From CAYPOY01 sp964412395 (GTDB lineage: Bacteria > Chloroflexota > Anaerolineae > B4-G1): a DNA stretch of 15,156 bases. The first letter of the stretch is position 1; each line of letters starts with the position of its first letter. A model generated the notes under the pieces. The model searched no databases, had not been told where the DNA came from, and saw only the letters and a list, made by a program, of their open reading frames with translations. Of the stretch, positions 13,901-15,156 are shown piece after piece. Location of the stretch: contig CAYPOY010000107.1 in NCBI GenBank assembly GCA_964412395.1, positions 1 through 15,156 on the forward strand. The letters are read 5' to 3'. The position numbers and the translations under genes were made by a program.

Positions 13901-15156
13901 TCACCCGGCTTAAAGTTCTGAGCAGGGTCAAACTCCACCGAGCCGGTGGTGTAGGTGCCCGCATAGACGCCCGTCTGGCTGCCGCGCATGGTGAAGGTGT
14001 GGGTGCTGACGGTGCCGAAGTCCACTGGCAGGTTGAAGGTGGCACTGATGGTCGCGTCCGGCGCGACGTCAAGGGCGGCGTTTGGTGGGGAGACTTGGGT
14101 GACGGTCAGGGGAGGCGTGACCTGGGACGTCTCGGTGTAGACGCCCGTTGCGCCCTCCTCAGTAGTGACTCTGACTACGTTGGTCAGCGTCCCGCTGTAG
14201 CCCGACGAGACGGTGACGGTGAACTGCTCCGTCCAGACACCGCCGGGCGCGGTGATGGTCGGCGTCCAGGTAAGCACACTGGTGGGGGTAACGTGCGACG
14301 GCAGAATGTCGGTGACAGTGGCGGTGAGAGTCACGTTGCCGGTATTGGTGACGCGGATGGTGTAGGTCAGTTGTGCGCCTGCCTGCACCAAATCAGGTTC
14401 AGCCTGCTTGGTGACCACCAAGTTGGGCACGCCGGTGACGGCTACGCTCGTTGTTGCCGTGACCACGCTGACGGAATTGCTGACGGTGACGATTGCCGTA
14501 TAGCCCCCTACCGACGGGTAAGCGTGCGTCACCACTGCCCCGCTGCCGGTGGTCCCGTCGCCGAAGGCCCAGATGTAGGTGACGTTGCTGCCCGCCGTGA
14601 TCGTCGCAGTGAAGTAGGTGGGCTGACCCAGCGTCGTCGGGCTGCTGTTGTCAGCCGTGAGGCCCGTGATGGGGACGTCGCCCACGGTGACGACGACCTC
14701 GTCCGGCGTCGGGTCGGCCAGACCCGTCGAGTCGGTCACGGTCAGGGTGAAGGTGAGGACGGTGGGCACGCTGGGGGCGGTGAAGGTGGGCGACACGGCA
14801 GTATCGTCGCTCAAGGTGACAGACGGGCCGCCGGTCTGCGTCCAGCCGTAGGTCAGCGGCAGGTGTCCGTCGGGGTCGGTGCTGCCGCTACCGTCCAGCG
14901 TGACGGGTGCGCCGACAGTGACGGCCTGGTCCTCCCCGGCGTCCGCCACCGGCGCGAGGTTGATGATGATGACGGCGGTGGTGGCCGTGACCACGCTGAC
15001 CGAGTTGCTGGCAGTGACCACCGCCGTGTAGATCCCTACCGCTGGATAGGTGTGCGTCACCACTGCCCCACTGCCCGTTTCCCCATCGCCATAGGCCCAG
15101 GTGTAGGCCACGTTGCTCCCCGCCGTGACGGTGGCCGTCAGCATAGTAGCGCTGCC
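7996..15156 (-). CDS. Giant secreted multidomain protein with gingipain-like (C25) protease domain, 5' end outside window
   Basis: At least 2,386 residues; residues are numbered from the Met at 15144, which is internal. Domains in order: PKD (to about 60), PKD/REJ-like (62-155), PKD (157-237), DUF11-type (240-345), Ig-like Big_5 (346-444), seven FG-GAP/VCBS repeats (447-787), a BACON/HYDIN-like Ig (792-895), PKD (900-990, WDFGDG), NEW3-like (992-1092), DUF11 (1094-1172), a nidogen-like domain (1199-1365), two pre-peptidase PPC-like domains (1417-1552 and 1561-1686) with PRNWRT repeats, and a caspase/gingipain-fold protease (about 1693-2085). The predicted dyad is H1943 (HADHWG) and C1977 (TLGCHS), 34 residues apart against 33 in RgpB (H211/C244). 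It ends with a beta domain and YSVYLPVVLR, with no membrane anchor or LPxTG. The signal peptide must lie beyond the right edge. Likely role: cell-surface adhesin-protease. The C25 call is firm on motif and spacing, not on a profile score. Confidence 0.85.
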   Translation of the reverse strand, partial: GSATMLTATVTAGSNVAYTWAYGDGETGSGAVVTHTYPAVGIYTAVVTASNSVSVVTATTAVIIINLAPVADAGEDQAVTVGAPVTLDGSGSTDPDGHLPLTYGWTQTGGPSVTLSDDTAVSPTFTAPSVPTVLTFTLTVTDSTGLADPTPDEVVVTVGDVPITGLTADNSSPTTLGQPTYFTATITAGSNVTYIWAFGDGTTGSGAVVTHAYPSVGGYTAIVTVSNSVSVVTATTSVAVTGVPNLVVTKQAEPDLVQAGAQLTYTIRVTNTGNVTLTATVTDILPSHVTPTSVLTWTPTITAPGGVWTEQFTVTVSSGYSGTLTNVVRVTTEEGATGVYTETSQVTPPLTVTQVSPPNAALDVAPDATISATFNLPVDFGTVSTHTFTMRGSQTGVYAGTYTTGSVEFDPAQNFKPGEEIVVNLSSGIQATNGISLTPYAWGFQAAVGGGSGAFTDSGQSLGSSTSWGVAVGDLDGDGDLDAFVANDGQPNKVWLNQGSGVFTDSGQTLGSSWSTAVALGDLDGDGDLDAFAANWYEANRVWLNNGTAIFTNSGQSLGSSASLAVALGDVDGDGDLDAFVTNFDGQPNKVWLNDGTGDFSDSGQSLGNAYSEAVALGDVDGDGDLDAFVGNDTPGGANKVWLNNGVGLFTDSGQNLGNSVSWGVALGDVDGDGDLDAFIGNTVSQANKVWLNNGAGVFTDSGQNLGSSSSRFVKLGDVDGDGDMDAFVTNEDQPNKVWLNIGTGVFTDSGQLLDNSDSRCAALGDVDGDGDLDAFIANFDNQANKVWLNGDVPSDPDITVNPSALSETLNPSDVTTRTLTIGNVGGANLTWSLSENPAAAWLSETPISGTVVPSDSRDVAVTFNAGGLTDGVYTTTLRVSSNDPDTPQVDVSVTLTVTSPCIPVSGADFAFTPATPGLSETVTFAGTVWAGTTPITYAWDFGDGDSSVQEDVMATTSVVTHTYTSASAYTVAMTATNACGVAVAQQAVTVTQTAGVLLAPDHVGSADPGTIIAYTHILTNTGDGPDTFTITHHSSLGWTVAYSAPVSVGYNQTATVIVSITVPVGSGGLADVTVVTATSQVDPAISATAINTTVVNATVEFYVDKSVTPDSDVYPGDRLTYTVGFANLGPLDVAALHFWDALPITTTYINGSLVGGASYSPTAHALWWMDDLPAVTTDGPGYGWEEVVPHEWEEIRDTGTQVTTWQGNADNGWTGPIPLGFDFPYFRVTEVYTQVYISTNGYIGFGPPVNYDAALLAIPDVSDPNNIIAPYGDDLNIVEAEGASVHYQQLKNPTRFVVEYVDAQDTSDGDQKFSFQVVVYPTGEIRFAYPRAKAEVIGLENSMGARGLTYPTPEFIGQRTLHFTPQEFRRFIYETEISEDVVSELWMANTLLLMPVTNTVTLSSSVGTVQQSRVITLVIPPDSYEPNDTCEQAHPIPISLGTTAVFTSYIRYISHASDVDLSTVTLPVTYTVISITLTSPADAEGTLGLFDGPCEGGLPRNWRTPRNWRTPRNWRTGWGSSKTINYNTGEFTGTYTIRVDGVDGQWSTSPYTLAVATWQYRPGPDPHESNDSCDLATPILPGQVITGFITPISDTDHYTFDVPEPSTRIAITLTSVFSYDLNLYDNCTEGLPRNWRTPRNWRTDREAAVKTIVYNVGKYTGPYFVEVYGFDEAYNAANPYQLEVTIQVIEPINEVETLILFNREQMETLYGESEMDELVLKLEQLAEHEAVNGELVAVDEDPFVQSEYDRWIDGNLTNPATANDVSTAIKTMLLGELGSYPNLAYIVIVGNDLVIPFRRVPDESLFRERSYVGQGSVNPGTTTGAALWDNFFLSDDFYADRSPTYWQRHDLYIPDFAVGRLVETPQEIIAFIDTFLSPGGASAQVGLVAGYDFLVDASRIISDQMGTRWSDEQRVLIGDDWDADDLTQEWLQTRVDLAALNVHADHWGLGTPLDLYGIDSTDVLSGSATMERATYFTLGCHSALSIPDEDTNPHSLDLAQTLIRRGANWIGNTGYGIGGDGTPLSEQVMIFLNEELTEGNQQSIGLALRRAKHRYYTSLPEGKFNYNDEKVMGEVVLYGLPMYNLGTIPSVLHRPEEPMLGEGWHDGPAAPVYGGTAHESIEVSAWEALQGCPASQVYTYYPQLETVSTDIGAYFQALNTDLHSGTQSRLDQPIQPRLVDEVISTTRGVVFEGGVYTIYLAFDPVVTQLGNSEVSPGDETEITGPRWIPSQVASLSQLETLAGPQKTVVVLPGQYRGEDAQQRVYEEVKVSLYASTLSDWQAPTVTSVTHMAKAASAMITVTATDDTGICRVVVAYTDGEGEWASVDLTASGGDTWQGALELTGAVEYFVQVVDEAGNVAVDDNDEGYYEVGPGGYSVYLPVVLR
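10225..10260 (-). repeat. Two tandem PRNWRT codon blocks in the second PPC-like domain
   Basis: Residues 1629-1640, two 18-base units with identical protein sequence. They differ at synonymous positions only (CGT/CGC, AGG/AGA, ACG/ACC). Confidence 0.95.
10606..10659 (-). repeat. Three tandem PRNWRT codon blocks in the first PPC-like domain
   Basis: Residues 1496-1513, three 18-base units, all reading PRNWRT. Codons differ silently: CCC/CCG/CCA, CGC/AGG/CGG, AAT/AAC/AAT and ACG/ACA/ACC. They follow GGL at the same place as the second set follows EGL. Confidence 0.95.
12784..13806 (-). repeat. Seven FG-GAP/VCBS repeats of 48-50 residues
   Basis: Each unit reads FTDSGQ-LG---S---ALGD(V/L)DGDGDLDAF---NKVWLN. 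The DxDGDGDxD calcium-type loops begin at residues 469, 517, 565, 614, 664, 713 and 761. The DNA units are also alike, with a nearly constant block coding the DGDGDLDAF loop, which points to repeated duplication or gene conversion. These units usually form beta-propeller blades, and seven is a common propeller number. Confidence 0.9.
14459..14628 (-). repeat. PKD repeat copy, near-duplicate of 14987-15156
   Basis: This segment matches 14987-15156 at an offset of exactly 528 bases (176 codons). Both encode GSNV-Y-WA-GDG-TGSGAVVTH-YP-VG-YTA-VT-SNSVSVVTATT. A recent in-frame duplication of a PKD domain plus its neighbour is the simplest reading. Confidence 0.8.
14987..15156 (-). repeat. PKD repeat copy at the right edge, near-duplicate of 14459-14628
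   Basis: It encodes the first visible PKD domain (residues -4 to about 53) and continues past the window edge. The pair suggests that further copies may lie upstream of the visible part. Confidence 0.75.

Overview
The window is GC-rich bacterial DNA. It looks like a Chloroflexota genome, probably near Anaerolineae or Caldilineae. The basis is the combination of a giant PKD/FG-GAP/PPC surface protein with a gingipain-like protease domain and a YLPVVLR C-terminus, heptamer tandem repeats, and intergenic arrays of short palindromes. This placement rests on general familiarity with that group and was not checked by search; I hold it at moderate confidence.

Layout. (1) Positions 1-962, minus strand: an iron operon fur-feoA-feoB, with feoB cut by the left edge. 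It has a near-consensus sigma-70 promoter and a Fur box lying on the predicted transcription start, so the regulator probably represses itself and the ferrous iron transporter. (2) Positions 963-1536: about 570 bases without a protein gene. They hold a good plus-strand promoter (1031-1059) followed by at least nine short hairpins (1085-1451), most with TGAA, TTGA or TTCA at the tip. (3) Positions 1537-4280, plus strand: melA (GH4 alpha-galactosidase) and galK (galactokinase), a melibiose/raffinose-type route that frees galactose and phosphorylates it into the Leloir pathway. Between them lie a TSAAACG heptamer array and a 155-bp MITE-like element with long inverted ends and a perfect 6-bp direct repeat at its borders. 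(4) Positions 4302-7929, minus strand: an Old Yellow Enzyme-type NADH:flavin oxidoreductase, a patatin-like phospholipase just upstream of it, a block of palindromic tandem repeats, and an MFS transporter whose last eight codons and stop codon come from those repeats. (5) Positions 7996-15156, minus strand: more than 2,380 codons of one secreted or surface protein, open at the right edge, so its signal peptide is not visible.

How the parts work together. The iron operon and the galactoside pair are ordinary, coherent units. The oxidoreductase/patatin pair looks co-transcribed but its shared role is not evident. The giant protein combines a predicted cysteine protease of the gingipain (C25) family (His1943/Cys1977, numbered from the first in-window Met at 15144) with seven calcium-loop FG-GAP/VCBS repeats and many Ig-like adhesion domains. 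It is most likely an extracellular adhesin-protease. Its most unusual part is an exact hexapeptide, PRNWRT, present three times in one pre-peptidase-type domain and twice in the next, where the copies differ in DNA only at synonymous positions.

Nothing here is a clear new defence or mobile system. The most unusual signals are the hairpin array, the MITE-like insertion, and the PRNWRT repeats.
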